Source: Thermoanaerobaculia bacterium
Lineage (GTDB): Bacteria; Acidobacteriota; Thermoanaerobaculia; Multivoradales; J023
Assembly: GCA_030431255.1 (NCBI GenBank)
Contig: JAUIJL010000029.1
Span: forward strand, 1 to 64,000
Length of the DNA stretch: 64,000 nt
Reading direction: 5' to 3'
The position numbers and the translations under genes are program-made. This document shows positions 14,355 through 25,755 of this stretch, piece after piece (the stretch's first letter is position 1; the number at the start of each line of letters is the position of its first letter). Below the pieces are notes generated by a model that saw nothing but the letters and a program-made list of their open reading frames with translations, did no database searches and was not told where the DNA came from.

Positions 14355-17300
14355 ATGTATATACAATCCAGCGAGGCCGGAAAGGCGGACGAGGCCCAGA
14401 CATACGACTCTGACTCCGATCAAGAACCCTCACAGCACCCCACGGGTTTGTGGGATCAACGCGAGCAAGATGCTTGCGGCATTGGTTTCATCGCCGATAT
14501 CCAGGGGCGTAAGAGCTACCGGGTGTTGAGAATGGCTTTGCAGGCCTTGGAGCGCCTCAGCCATCGGGGGGCGGTGGGTGCCGATGGTCGAACCTCTGAC
14601 GGCACGGGAGTTCTGACCCAGATCCCTTGGGGCCTGCTCAAACAGCGATTTCCTCAGTTGGCCGCCGAAGAGCCGGATATGGCGGTGGGGGTCTTCTTCC
14701 TACCGATCGAGGAGCCGGGCTCGGATTCGGTCAAAGAGCTCATCACCAAAACTTTTCGCCGCAGCGATCTGTCCATACTGGCCTGGGGCGCGGTGCCCAT
14801 CGATCCCGAGGTGTTGGGGCGAGACGCCCGCGAAACGTTGCCGCGCATCGTGCAGGTGGTGGTCGAGCGCCCCGCGGGCGTCGACCGAGGTGAGGCCTTT
14901 GAGCGCCGTCTGCTCTTGGCCCGCAAACGGCTCGAGCGCATGGCCCGCCGGCGCCGGCTCGACGACTTTGCCGTGGTGTCGTTGTCCCACCAGACCTTGG
15001 TCTATAAGTCCATGGCCATGGCGCGGGATCTCACCGATTTTTACCCCGATCTCGCCGATCCCGCCTTCGAGTCCGCCATCGCCCTATTCCACCAGCGTTT
15101 TTCCACCAATACCCGGCCGACGTGGCGCTTGGCGCAGCCGTTCCGCATGCTCGCCCACAACGGTGAGATCAATACCATCCAGGGAAATCTCAACTGGATG
15201 AAGACCCGAGAATCACAGCTGGAGAGTGAGATCTGGGGTGAGGATCTGACGGAGCTGATGCCGGTGCTCGATGAGCGAGCCTCCGACTCCGCCATGCTCG
15301 ACCAAGTGCTGGAGATGCTCTGCCTTTCGGGCCGCGATCCGCTGCACTCGATCATGATGTTGATGCCGGAGGCGGGCGCGCGGACGGAGTCCGGGCATGA
15401 CCCCGAGCTTCAAGCCTTTTACGACTACCACGCTGCCCTGATCGAGCCTTGGGACGGACCGGCGGCGGTGGTGCTGACGGATGGACGCACGGTGGCCGCC
15501 GCTTTGGATCGCAACGGCCTGCGTCCCCAACGGTTCTGGCGAACCGTCGACGATCTGCTGATCCTCGGATCGGAGGTCGGCATCGTCGATTTACCGGCGG
15601 GCTCGGTGGTGGAAAAAGGGCGATTGGGGCCGGGGCAGATGCTCGCGGTCGACACCGAGGCCGGAGCTTTATTGCGCAACGACCAGATCAAAAAGCAGGT
15701 CGCCGGTCGTAAGCCCTATAAAGAATGGCTCGATCAGCACCGGATCCATCCTCCGGAAATCGCGCCGGAGGAAACCGGGCCGACCGTGGATCCCGAGGTG
15801 CTCTTCCGGGCCCAGCAGACGTTCGGCTATACCAAAGAAGCTTTGGAGCGGATCTTGGATCCCATGCTCAGCTCCGGCAAGCCGCCGGTGGGGTCGATGG
15901 GTAACGACGCGCCCCTTTCGGTGCTCTCGCAGCAACCCCAGCTGCTCTACGGCTATTTCAAACAACGCTTCGCCCAGGTCACCAATCCGCCGATCGACCC
16001 GCTGCGCGAGCGTTTGGTGTTTTCTCTCGAATCCTTTGCCGGTGGTTGGTCGAATCTTCTCGCCGAGGAGCTTCCGGAGACCGCCCATGTGGTGCGTTTC
16101 AGCTTTCCGATCCTGACCGGCGCCCAATTCCAATGGCTGACCCAGCTGGACGACCCCAGCTTGCGCTGCACCACTTTGGACGCCACTTGGGCGGTGGAGG
16201 AAGATAAACAAGGCCTTCGCCAAGCCGTGGATCGGCTCGCGTTTCAGGCCGAGCAGGCCGCCCGGGCAGGGGTCAGCCTGATCGTGCTCTCGGATCGGCA
16301 GGTCGGCCCGGAACGAGCTCCGGTTCCCATGTTGTTGGCGACCTCCGCGGTCCATCACCATCTGGTGCGTTGCGGTCAGCGCATGAAGGTCTCTCTGATC
16401 TGCGATACCGCGGAGCCGCGGGAAGATCATCATTACGCTTGCCTGTTGGGATTCGGCGCCACCCTGATCCATCCTTATTTGGCCCTGGCCACGGTCAGGG
16501 ATCGAAGCGGCGAGCTCGGAGTGTCCCAAGCTACCGGGCTGGCGAACTATTTGCGGGCCTTGGAGCAAGGCCTGTTGAAAGCGCTATCCCGCTTGGGTGT
16601 GTGCCCGATGACCAGCTACCACGGCGCCCAGCTCTTCGAGATCCTCGGTCTCGACGAGGACGTGGTGGATCAATATTTCACCGGTACCCGCAGCCGGGTG
16701 GGAGGCGTCGGGCTCAAGACCCTGGCGGAGGACGTCCTCGAGGTCCATGCCCAGGCCTTCGGTCAGCCCGAGTCGGACCATTTCAAGCTGCTCGATCGCG
16801 GCTTCTTCCGATTCCGCAAGGGAGGCGAGCACCACGAGCTGCGGCCCAAAGTTTTTAAACATCTGCACAAGGCGGTAAGAACCGGCAGCCGCGAAGCCTT
16901 CGCGGAATATTCGTCCGCGGTGAGCCAAGCCCAGCCGGCTCGGCTGCGGGACCTGCTGGCGCCGAAAAGGGCCGACGAGGCGATTCCGCTGGCGGATATC
17001 GAGCCGATCGACGAGCTGGTCCGTCGATTCTGCTCGGCGGCGATGAGCATGGGGGCCTTGTCGAAGGAAGCCCATGAGGTGGTGGCGGTGGGCATGAATC
17101 GGCTCGGCGCGCGATCCAACTCCGGTGAGGGGGGAGAGCATGCGGCCCGCTTCGAGCCTTACGACACCGACGTGTCCGAGCAGAATTTCCTCGGCCACTG
17201 GCGTCCTTCGGAGGGGGATTGGGGCAATAGCGCCATCAAACAGGTGGCGTCGGGCCGATTCGGGGTGACGCCCGAATATCTGCGCTCGGCGCGGGAAATC

Positions 17301-19052
17301 GAGATCAAGATGGCCCAAGGATCCAAGCCCGGAGAAGGCGGGCAGATCCCCGGCCATAAGGTGACGGTCGAGGTGGCGGAGCTGCGTCACTCCGTGGCCG
17401 GAGTTCCCCTGATCTCACCGCCGCCCCATCACGACATTTATTCCATCGAGGACTTGGCCCAGCTGATCCACGACCTGAAACGGATCAATCCGCAGGCACG
17501 GATCGGTGTCAAGCTGGTGTCCCTGGCCGGCGTCGGCACGGTGGCCTGCGGGGTGGCCAAGGCGGGCGCCGACTACATCCTGATTTCCGGTGACGACGGG
17601 GGGACCGGCGCGTCGCCCCTTTCGTCGATCAAACACGCCGGCATGCCGTGGGAGATCGGCTTGGCCGAGACCCAGCAGATGTTGGTTCGCAGCGGCTTGC
17701 GGGGCCGGGTGAGCTTGCGGGTAGACGGCGGTCTGAAGACCGGTCGCGATGTGCTGCTCGCGGCCCTTTTGGGCGCCGAGGAATTCGCATTCGGCACCGC
17801 GCCGCTGATCGCCGTCGGCTGTGTCATGGCGCGTCAATGCCACCTCAACACCTGTCCGGTGGGTATCGCCACCCAACGCCCGGAGCTGCGCAAGAGATTT
17901 CCTGGCACCCCCGAGCATGTGGTGGCCTTCATGAGCTTTGTGGCGGAGGAGGTTCGACACGGCCTGTCGGTGATGGGCGCGACTCGTTTGAACGACATCG
18001 TCGGTCGATTCGACCTCATCGAAGCCCACGAGGATCGCGCTCCGGTCAAAGGTCTGCATCTCGATCGGTTGCTGGCCGATCCGGATCCCGCGGGTCGAGA
18101 AGCTCGACGGCGCACCGACGAACGGAATGGTCGAGCAGTGGCCAGGCTCGATGATCGGGTCTTTGTGGTGGGAGCGGCGGCGCTCAACCGAGGTCTCGAC
18201 GCCCTTCGCTCGATGACCGTTACCGGGTCTTTCCACATCACCAATCAGGACCGCTCGGTAGGGGCGCGGCTCTCCGGCCATCTGGTGTCCCTGGATCGGA
18301 TGTCGCGCCCCCACGCTCGCCCCCTGCGCTTCGATTTCTACGGCGTGGCCGGTCAGAGCTTCGGCGTGTTCCTCACCGAAGGCTTGGACTTCCGGCTGGC
18401 GGGCGAGGCCCAGGACTACGTGGGCAAGGGGCTGAGCGGCGGCCGGATCGTCCTACGTGAGGGGGAGCCGACCGTCGACCCTTCAGCCGAGGCCCTGGCC
18501 TATCCTTTGACCGGCGGGTCGTCCGAGGAGCCGTTGGTGGGCAATCAGGTGATCGCCGGCAATACGTTGCTCTACGGAGCGACCCGTGGAGAGCTTTTCG
18601 CCGCCGGTCGGGTGGGCGAGCGATTCTGTGTTCGCAACTCCGGAGCGTCGGCGGTGGTGGAGGGGTGCGGCGACCACGGTTGTGAATATATGACCGGCGG
18701 TGTGGCCGTGATCCTAGGCACCGTGGGTCGAAACTTCGGCGCCGGCATGAGCGGCGGTCGGGCCTTCGTGTGGGATCCGGACGGTCGTCTTTCGGAGCTG
18801 ATCAACCCCGAGATGGTGACCGTGAGCTACCTGGATCTCCACGATGACGCCCTGTTGCAGCTGAGGACCCTGCTCGATCGACACGTCGAGCTCACCGGCA
18901 GCCGTCGAGCTTCGGAGATTCTGGCTGGCTGGCCGAGCCATGCCGGCTCCTTTGCGGTCGTGAGGCCGAAAGCCTCGCCGAAAGCGGATGCCATCGCTGA
19001 TCGCGAAGAAACCAGCAGAAAGCTGGTCCTCGGAGCCGGGCTCGTCGTCTGA
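14355..19052 (+). CDS. gltB: Glutamate synthase, large subunit
   Basis: 1565 residues, the full length of a bacterial GOGAT alpha chain. A 40-residue propeptide precedes the amidotransferase nucleophile Cys41 in 'DACGIGF'. The class II glutamine amidotransferase, central, FMN-binding synthase and GXGXG beta-helix domains follow in order. The [3Fe-4S] ligands are in 'CHLNTCPVG' near residue 1160. It makes glutamate from glutamine and 2-oxoglutarate. AAGGAGG 7 nt before the ATG fixes the start. No gltD (beta subunit) is adjacent, so the electron donor is encoded elsewhere or is ferredoxin. It continues the ammonium uptake theme of amtB-glnK. Confidence 0.95.
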   Translation: MYIQSSEAGKADEAQTYDSDSDQEPSQHPTGLWDQREQDACGIGFIADIQGRKSYRVLRMALQALERLSHRGAVGADGRTSDGTGVLTQIPWGLLKQRFPQLAAEEPDMAVGVFFLPIEEPGSDSVKELITKTFRRSDLSILAWGAVPIDPEVLGRDARETLPRIVQVVVERPAGVDRGEAFERRLLLARKRLERMARRRRLDDFAVVSLSHQTLVYKSMAMARDLTDFYPDLADPAFESAIALFHQRFSTNTRPTWRLAQPFRMLAHNGEINTIQGNLNWMKTRESQLESEIWGEDLTELMPVLDERASDSAMLDQVLEMLCLSGRDPLHSIMMLMPEAGARTESGHDPELQAFYDYHAALIEPWDGPAAVVLTDGRTVAAALDRNGLRPQRFWRTVDDLLILGSEVGIVDLPAGSVVEKGRLGPGQMLAVDTEAGALLRNDQIKKQVAGRKPYKEWLDQHRIHPPEIAPEETGPTVDPEVLFRAQQTFGYTKEALERILDPMLSSGKPPVGSMGNDAPLSVLSQQPQLLYGYFKQRFAQVTNPPIDPLRERLVFSLESFAGGWSNLLAEELPETAHVVRFSFPILTGAQFQWLTQLDDPSLRCTTLDATWAVEEDKQGLRQAVDRLAFQAEQAARAGVSLIVLSDRQVGPERAPVPMLLATSAVHHHLVRCGQRMKVSLICDTAEPREDHHYACLLGFGATLIHPYLALATVRDRSGELGVSQATGLANYLRALEQGLLKALSRLGVCPMTSYHGAQLFEILGLDEDVVDQYFTGTRSRVGGVGLKTLAEDVLEVHAQAFGQPESDHFKLLDRGFFRFRKGGEHHELRPKVFKHLHKAVRTGSREAFAEYSSAVSQAQPARLRDLLAPKRADEAIPLADIEPIDELVRRFCSAAMSMGALSKEAHEVVAVGMNRLGARSNSGEGGEHAARFEPYDTDVSEQNFLGHWRPSEGDWGNSAIKQVASGRFGVTPEYLRSAREIEIKMAQGSKPGEGGQIPGHKVTVEVAELRHSVAGVPLISPPPHHDIYSIEDLAQLIHDLKRINPQARIGVKLVSLAGVGTVACGVAKAGADYILISGDDGGTGASPLSSIKHAGMPWEIGLAETQQMLVRSGLRGRVSLRVDGGLKTGRDVLLAALLGAEEFAFGTAPLIAVGCVMARQCHLNTCPVGIATQRPELRKRFPGTPEHVVAFMSFVAEEVRHGLSVMGATRLNDIVGRFDLIEAHEDRAPVKGLHLDRLLADPDPAGREARRRTDERNGRAVARLDDRVFVVGAAALNRGLDALRSMTVTGSFHITNQDRSVGARLSGHLVSLDRMSRPHARPLRFDFYGVAGQSFGVFLTEGLDFRLAGEAQDYVGKGLSGGRIVLREGEPTVDPSAEALAYPLTGGSSEEPLVGNQVIAGNTLLYGATRGELFAAGRVGERFCVRNSGASAVVEGCGDHGCEYMTGGVAVILGTVGRNFGAGMSGGRAFVWDPDGRLSELINPEMVTVSYLDLHDDALLQLRTLLDRHVELTGSRRASEILAGWPSHAGSFAVVRPKASPKADAIADREETSRKLVLGAGLVV

Positions 19053-19117
19053 TCACGTTGAGCTTTCGGTCGTCGCCGGCGCCGAGGATTTCCGAGATAG
19101 ATTGCGATTCTTGAATC

Positions 19118-19160
19118 AAAGGTCCCGTCCTGCCGTAAGAGTATGGACGGGAGCCCCTTT
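19118..19160. other. Imperfect hairpin between gltB and the holin-like gene
   Basis: AAAGG-TCCCGTCC (19118-19130) can pair with GGACGGGA-CCTTT (19145-19160). No U-tract follows. It may be a weak terminator for gltB or an mRNA 3' structure. Confidence 0.35.
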
Positions 19161-19233
19161 GGTCGGCGCTTCGCTGTGCCTCAATAAAACTGCCTCAAAA
19201 AACTCTTGCTGAATGTAGCCTTCGGAGGACGCC

Positions 19234-19584
19234 ATGCTGGCGAAGTTGTTGGTTTTGACCGTGGTGGCGTTGGTAGCGCCCCAAGTTGTGCCCGGCGTGA
19301 AGGTCAAAGGCATTGAGACCGCGGCCGGTATCGCCGTGGTTTTTGCCCTCTTGAATCTGGTGATCGGCTGGTTGCTTTACGGCGCGCTGACGTTCATCTC
19401 ATTTCCGTTTGTCATCCTCACCTTCGGCCTCTTCCTATTTCTCATCACCCTGGCGGTCAACGCGGTCTTGCTGCGGTTGACCGACGCCATCCTCGATTCT
19501 TTCGAGCTGAGCGGCTGGGGACCTGCTTTCGGCATGGGATTTCTCTTCGCCCTGGGGGCCAAGGCCTCGGAATGGTTGCTATGA
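19234..19584 (+). CDS. Phage-holin-family 4TM membrane protein (YvlD-like)
   Basis: 116 residues, almost wholly hydrophobic, with four predicted membrane helices: 'LLVLTVVALVAPQVVPGV', 'GIAVVFALLNLVIGWLL', 'FPFVILTFGLFLFLITLAVNAV' and the C-terminal 'GPAFGMGFLFALGA'. This matches the Phage_holin_4_2/YvlD family, common in bacterial chromosomes and of unclear role, often linked to envelope stress. GGAGGA lies 4 nt before the ATG. There are no phage genes nearby, so it is not evidence of a prophage. It overlaps the next gene by 13 nt. Confidence 0.85.
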   Translation: MLAKLLVLTVVALVAPQVVPGVKVKGIETAAGIAVVFALLNLVIGWLLYGALTFISFPFVILTFGLFLFLITLAVNAVLLRLTDAILDSFELSGWGPAFGMGFLFALGAKASEWLL

Positions 19585-20825
19585 GGGGATCGGATATCAC
19601 CCTGAGCTTGAAGCAGAAATTCGGAGTCTCTGCGTCGGCGATCAATGCCGTTTGGATGAGCGCCGCATGGATCAGCATGGCCGGTTCCCTTTGGATCGCA
19701 CCCGAGTTGCCGGCGCAGTCCGAGCCGGCCGAGGACGAGATCGCGATCCCTGCTTTTCACGAATACGATCCGCCGTCGACCCTGGTGGTGCCACGCACCG
19801 AGATTCGAGGGGCCAAATTCCCGTTCGTAGATGTGCACAACCATCAATGGCAGATGCCGACCCAGGATCTGGCGGCGCTGACGGCGGAAATGGACGCGCT
19901 GAACATGGCGGTGATGGTCAACCTCTCCGGTCGCGGCTCCCAGCGCGTGCAGCGTGAGGACGGCAGCTACACCTTCACGCTCGGTCCCGAAGGATTTCTC
20001 GGTCAGGTGTTGGACAACGTCAAGAAGCACGCGCCGCAACGTTTTTTGGTCTTCACCAATGTGGATCCCGAAGGCATCGACGAAGACGGGTGGACCGAAC
20101 GCGCTGTCGCGCAGCTGACCGCCGACGTCAAGGCCGGCGCGGCCGGGTTGAAGGTCTACAAGGGTTTGGGCTTGGACAGCCGAGATTCGGCGGGCCGACG
20201 GATCGCCGTCGACGATGCCCGCCTAGATCCCATCTGGGCTCGCTGCGGTGAGCTCGGTATTCCAGTGCTCATCCACACCGGCGAGCCGGCCGCCTTTTGG
20301 CTGCCCAAGGACGGCTCCAACGAGCGCCTGTTGGAGATGATGGAACGGCCGGGGCGCTGGCGGGGAGCACCGGGGGAATATCCCTCGTGGGACGAGCTGA
20401 TGGCGGAGCAGCACAGGGTCTTTCGTCGTCACCCCGAGACCACGTTCATCAACGCCCACCTGGGTTGGATGGGCAACGACTTGGACCGCCTGGGCCGGCT
20501 TCTGGACGACCTGCCGAACGTCCACACCGAGATCGGCGCGGTCATCGCCGAGCTCGGGCGTCAACCGAGATTCGCCCGAAAATGGTTGACGAAATACCAG
20601 GATCGCGTGCTTTTCGGCAAAGACACCTGGCGTCCGTCGGAATACGAGACCTACTTCCGGGTGCTCGAAACCGACGACGACTACATCAAATACTTCCGCA
20701 AACGCCACGCCTTTTGGCGCCTCTACGGGTTGGACCTACCCGACGAGGTGCTGAGGAAAATCTACTACGGCAATGCTCTGCGCCTATTCCCGACCCTGGA
20801 TCCAGCCCTATTTCCTAGGCGTTAG
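19572..20825 (+). CDS. Exported amidohydrolase family protein (COG2159-like)
   Basis: 417 residues; ATG 19581 is an equally good start. A hydrophobic N-terminal segment (about residues 25-50, ending near 'LPAQS') suggests export. The TIM-barrel metal-site marks are 'DVHNHQW' (HxH), 'VLIHTGEP', 'NAHLGWMG' and 'LFGKDTW' with the catalytic Asp, as in amidohydrolase_2/decarboxylase-like enzymes. The substrate is unknown. The start lies inside the upstream holin-like gene, so the two are probably co-transcribed. It converges on the NDH-2 gene with only 42 bp between stops. Confidence 0.8.
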   Translation: MVAMRGSDITLSLKQKFGVSASAINAVWMSAAWISMAGSLWIAPELPAQSEPAEDEIAIPAFHEYDPPSTLVVPRTEIRGAKFPFVDVHNHQWQMPTQDLAALTAEMDALNMAVMVNLSGRGSQRVQREDGSYTFTLGPEGFLGQVLDNVKKHAPQRFLVFTNVDPEGIDEDGWTERAVAQLTADVKAGAAGLKVYKGLGLDSRDSAGRRIAVDDARLDPIWARCGELGIPVLIHTGEPAAFWLPKDGSNERLLEMMERPGRWRGAPGEYPSWDELMAEQHRVFRRHPETTFINAHLGWMGNDLDRLGRLLDDLPNVHTEIGAVIAELGRQPRFARKWLTKYQDRVLFGKDTWRPSEYETYFRVLETDDDYIKYFRKRHAFWRLYGLDLPDEVLRKIYYGNALRLFPTLDPALFPRR

Positions 20826-20867
20826 CCCCTGCCCCTGATGGCTCGACCTACCGAGGACTCGCTCCAA

Positions 20868-22280
20868 TCAGCGGTCGGATGAGTTGAGATTCGTCCGCTC
20901 GAGGGTATTTTCCAGGTCCTCGCTGATCAACCGCGCGCTTCGGTTGCGGGTGAAATAGCTCCAGCCCCATTGCACCAGCACCAACACACGGTTCTGGAAC
21001 TCGGCGAGGTACATCAAGTGCACGAAGAGCCAAGTGAGCCAGGCGAATCCACCGGCGAAGCCCAGGCCGTGGATGTCGACCACGGCCATCCGGCGGCCGA
21101 TCACCGCCATATTGCCTTTGTCGACATAGCGGAAGGGTTTCGGTGATGAAGCATCGCCGGAGACCCGCCGTTTGAGCAGGCGGGCCACATAACGCCCCTG
21201 TTGCATGGCGACCGGCGCGAGGCCCGGCAGGGGCCTTTCCAGGCCGTGACGATAGCTGGCCAAGTCGCCGATGACGAAGATCTCGGGTCGACCGGCGAGG
21301 CTGCAATCGGCCTCGACGGCCACGCGACCCGCGCGGTCGGTTTCGGCTTCGCTGACCTCCGCCAACAGGCGACCGAGGGGCGAGGCTTGGACCCCGGCCG
21401 CCCATAGGATGTTGGCGGCGTGCAGACGCTCCCCGGGGGCGGCCGGATCGGCGTCGGTGGGGCGGAGCTCGAGCACTTGATCCTCGATGGAAGACACCAG
21501 GGTGTTGCACCGCACCTCCACCCCGAGCTTTTCGAGCCCGGCCTTGGCCTTGGCCGACAGCTTCGGCGGGAAGGGGGGCAGGACCCGATCCGCACCCTCG
21601 ATCAACAACACTCTGGCATCGGCGGGGTCGACGCTGCGAAATTCGCCGGCCAGGGTTCTCTTGGCCACTTCCGCCAGTGCGCCGGCCAGCTCGACGCCGG
21701 TGGGACCGGCGCCGACGACCACGAAGCTCAGGAGCTGTTTGATCTTTTCGGGGTCGGTCTCTTGCTCCGCCATTTCAAAGGCCATGAGCACGCCTCGGCG
21801 GATTTGGGTGGCGTCCGCCAGAGATTTGAGACCCGGAGCGTGGTGACGCCAGTGGTCGTTGCCGAAATAGCTCTGGCCGGCGCCGGTGGCGACCACCAAA
21901 TAGTCGTAGGCCAGCTCCCGGCTCGAGCCGTGCTCGGGATCTTGGGTGGCGCCCGGCTCCGTGGAAGACGCTGGGTCGTCGGCCTGCCCGTCCCGGAGCA
22001 CGATCACTTTTCGGTCGGCGTCGACTCCGATGACCTCTTGCAGGAGGACCCGAGTATTCCGTTGGTTGCGCACGAGAGCCCTCAGGGGAGCCGCGATATT
22101 GGCCGGCGACAGACCTCCCGTGGCGACTTGATAGAGCAGGGGTTGAAAGAGGTGGTGATTGCGGCGGTCGATGAGGGTGACGCGGACCGGGGCGCGGCCG
22201 AGGGCGCGGGCGGCGCACAGGCCACCGAATCCACCGCCGATGACCACGACATGGGGCTGCTCGGATCGATGCTGGGACAT
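20868..22280 (-). CDS. ndh: Type II NADH dehydrogenase (NDH-2)
   Basis: 470 residues from the ATG at 22280, which has AGGAG close upstream. The longer frame to 22469 would add a low-complexity leader. Two dinucleotide folds are clear: FAD 'VIGGGFGGLCAARAL' at the start and NADH 'VVGAGPTGVELAGALAE' near the middle. 'NHHLFQPLLYQVATGGLSP' is the NDH-2 signature near FAD. The C-terminal part has amphipathic and hydrophobic helices for membrane attachment. It transfers electrons from NADH to quinone without pumping protons. Confidence 0.9.
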   Translation of the reverse strand: MSQHRSEQPHVVVIGGGFGGLCAARALGRAPVRVTLIDRRNHHLFQPLLYQVATGGLSPANIAAPLRALVRNQRNTRVLLQEVIGVDADRKVIVLRDGQADDPASSTEPGATQDPEHGSSRELAYDYLVVATGAGQSYFGNDHWRHHAPGLKSLADATQIRRGVLMAFEMAEQETDPEKIKQLLSFVVVGAGPTGVELAGALAEVAKRTLAGEFRSVDPADARVLLIEGADRVLPPFPPKLSAKAKAGLEKLGVEVRCNTLVSSIEDQVLELRPTDADPAAPGERLHAANILWAAGVQASPLGRLLAEVSEAETDRAGRVAVEADCSLAGRPEIFVIGDLASYRHGLERPLPGLAPVAMQQGRYVARLLKRRVSGDASSPKPFRYVDKGNMAVIGRRMAVVDIHGLGFAGGFAWLTWLFVHLMYLAEFQNRVLVLVQWGWSYFTRNRSARLISEDLENTLERTNLNSSDR

Positions 22281-22377
22281 GGGATCTCCTGGGCTCGAGG
22301 CCCGACGATTCAACGAGAGCGCCGCCGTCGGCGGTGTTCGGCCGCTGGGTGGTCGGCTCTCTCGGCAGGTCTGTCTT

Positions 22378-23289
22378 TCAGTTGAGTCCGTCTTGCCGCC
22401 CGGGGCCGTCTTGCCGACCGGCTCCGTCTTGACGGTTGAGGAAGGCCACCAACACATCGACGAAGGCATCGTGTTGGTCTAAATAGGGCCAGTGGCCGGC
22501 CGGCTCGAGGGGCGACAGAGCAATGCCGACGTCGGTCAGCAGTTGCTGAGATCGTTCACCGGTGCCCCGGGGGGCCCCGTAGACGTAAATCTGTGGCAGG
22601 TCCAGCTCAGCGAGACGGGCGGCGAGGGTCTCTTCCGCGGATTCTCGGACCAGATCACAGCTGTTGAGGTGAAACGTGCGCGGGTCGGACATGTGAGCGC
22701 TGGCGCCGTAGGCTTGAAGCACCTGGTTGCGCTCAGAGCCCGGGTCTTCTGGGTCGTTGGGATCGTAGAGGTCACTGAGGAAAGCTTGAAATCCACCGTC
22801 GAGCCACTCTTGCAAGCTCTGGTCGGCCGCGACCCCAGAGCCCGTGCAGTCCGCGGGCGAGATATTTCCTTCAATATTGACGAATCCTTCGATCCTCGTG
22901 CGTCGTCGGTCCGCCAGGTAGAGGCCGATGACTCCGCCCATGGAATGGCCGACGAGGGTGACGGAATCCAGCTGCAAGCGATCCATCAAAAGGTCCAGGC
23001 CCGCAGCGTGGCGTTCGAGGCTGAAGGGCTGCTCGGGCCAAGCGGATTTGCCGTAGCCGATCATGTCCGGAACCACGTGGGTCCAGGCGGCCAAGCGAGG
23101 GTCGCAGATGACCCTTTCGAAGCACAGGCCGGATTCTCCCAAGCCGTGGATGTAGAAAAGGGTGCCCTTGGCGGGCTCGTTCTGGCCGGGCTCCGCCGTC
23201 CTTCGACGCACGGCCATGCCCAGCTCGGTAAATCGTTCGAGACGAAAGCGCTCTTCTCGCCAATGAATTTCTTGCCGACTGTGGGTCAT
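22378..23289 (-). CDS. Alpha/beta hydrolase with a repeat-coded tail
   Basis: 303 residues. 'FYIHGLGESG' gives the oxyanion region, 'VGHSMGGVIGLYLA' the nucleophile elbow with Ser, and 'GHWPYLDQHDAF' the catalytic His. Asp is probably in the segment before 'YVYGAPRGTGE' or close to it. Substrate unknown; esterase or epoxide-hydrolase-like. AAGGAT lies 5 nt before the ATG. The last 18 residues are three copies of a six-residue unit (RQDG-x-G) coded by an 18-bp tandem repeat, beyond the end of the usual fold. Confidence 0.85.
   Translation of the reverse strand: MTHSRQEIHWREERFRLERFTELGMAVRRRTAEPGQNEPAKGTLFYIHGLGESGLCFERVICDPRLAAWTHVVPDMIGYGKSAWPEQPFSLERHAAGLDLLMDRLQLDSVTLVGHSMGGVIGLYLADRRRTRIEGFVNIEGNISPADCTGSGVAADQSLQEWLDGGFQAFLSDLYDPNDPEDPGSERNQVLQAYGASAHMSDPRTFHLNSCDLVRESAEETLAARLAELDLPQIYVYGAPRGTGERSQQLLTDVGIALSPLEPAGHWPYLDQHDAFVDVLVAFLNRQDGAGRQDGPGRQDGLN
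22386..22439. repeat. 18-bp minisatellite at the 3' end of the hydrolase gene
   Basis: Three copies of an 18-bp unit (GKCCGTCTTGCCGMCCGG-like) at 22386, 22404 and 22422. They encode RQDGAG/RQDGPG/RQDGLN on the minus strand, keeping the frame. Confidence 0.85.
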
Positions 23290-23417
23290 CTCAGATCCTT
23301 CGCTGTCGGTCGCACATCTCGGCCGCCCGGAGTCTCGAGGAGCTCCGAAGGGTCCGTCGCGGCGAGAGTTTGGCGGACTTGATGTCGAGGAGCAACCCTC
23401 TCAGGGCTGGAGAGACG

Positions 23418-24151
23418 CTAAGGGGACCAGAAGACCTCGATGGGAACCCTGGTCTGGCGGAGCACGGCTCGAATCGGCAGCTCGCCGACGGGGCCGGGGC
23501 GCAACGCCTCTTGGTAAACGTTCCATTTCGAGGTGCCGGTGATGTGAAGGATCAATCTCCGGGTCTCGGTCAGCGCGTTGAGGGTCAGGCTGATCCTGGG
23601 GTGGGGCGCCTCTCCGGGACGGATGGCGACACAGCGTCGCTTGGAGGCCGGGTCGAGACCTGCTTCGAGGGCCGATCGATTCTCCGGGGTCGCGGGGAAC
23701 AGTGACGCCGTATGGCCGTCACCGCCCATGCCCAGGATGATCGCGTCGAGAGGCCAATCCAGCTTGGCGAGCTCGGTCTCGCACTCAGTCTCGCCCAGCT
23801 CAGGGGTTGGGGCGGAATTTTTGAGATCGATGAACGTCGCGGCCGCGGCCGGTCCCACCAAGAGCTCTCGGTGGAGAAACGCGGCATTGGAATCGGCATG
23901 CCGGTGATCGACCCAACGCTCGTCCGCCAGGGTGACGGTGACCTTGGACCACGGCAAAGGGCGATCCCGCAGGCGACGAAAGAGGGGCAGCGGGGTGCTG
24001 CCACCGGAGAGCGCCAGAGACGCTCGATTTCGATGGTGGATGCCGTCGAGCAGGCACGATTCGAGCTCCGCGGCGAGGGCGTCGGCAAGGGCTTCGGCGT
24101 GGGCGAAGCGCTTTTCCACGGGCTGAGCCAACGGTGAGGGCTCAGGGCGGC

Positions 24152-24155
<4 letters not shown>
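23418..24155 (-). CDS. pgl: 6-phosphogluconolactonase
   Basis: 245 residues from the ATG at 24155, which overlaps the zwf stop (ATGA). Marks of the NagB/Pgl fold are 'LALSGGSTPLPLFRRL', 'TLADERWVDHRHADSNAA' and 'ILGMGGDGHTASLFP'. It hydrolyses 6-phosphogluconolactone to 6-phosphogluconate, the step after Zwf. An upstream in-frame extension to 24221 lies wholly inside zwf and is unlikely. Confidence 0.92.
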
Positions 24156-25618
<1,463 letters not shown>

Positions 25619-25755
25619 CCGTTCCTCCAAGGGAGTTGATAGCGATGCCGGGCCGTGCTGCGGCTCCGGCGGTCGAAGGTAAAGCTTAGCGAAGATGCGA
25701 TGGTGACCACGATCCGATTTTCATCCCTGGGGCTTTCTGCGGTTTTTCATCGCTC

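Noticed and set aside
19234-19584. Holin-family gene as a sign of a prophage
   Set aside because: The YvlD-like family is common in chromosomes, and no other phage gene lies near.
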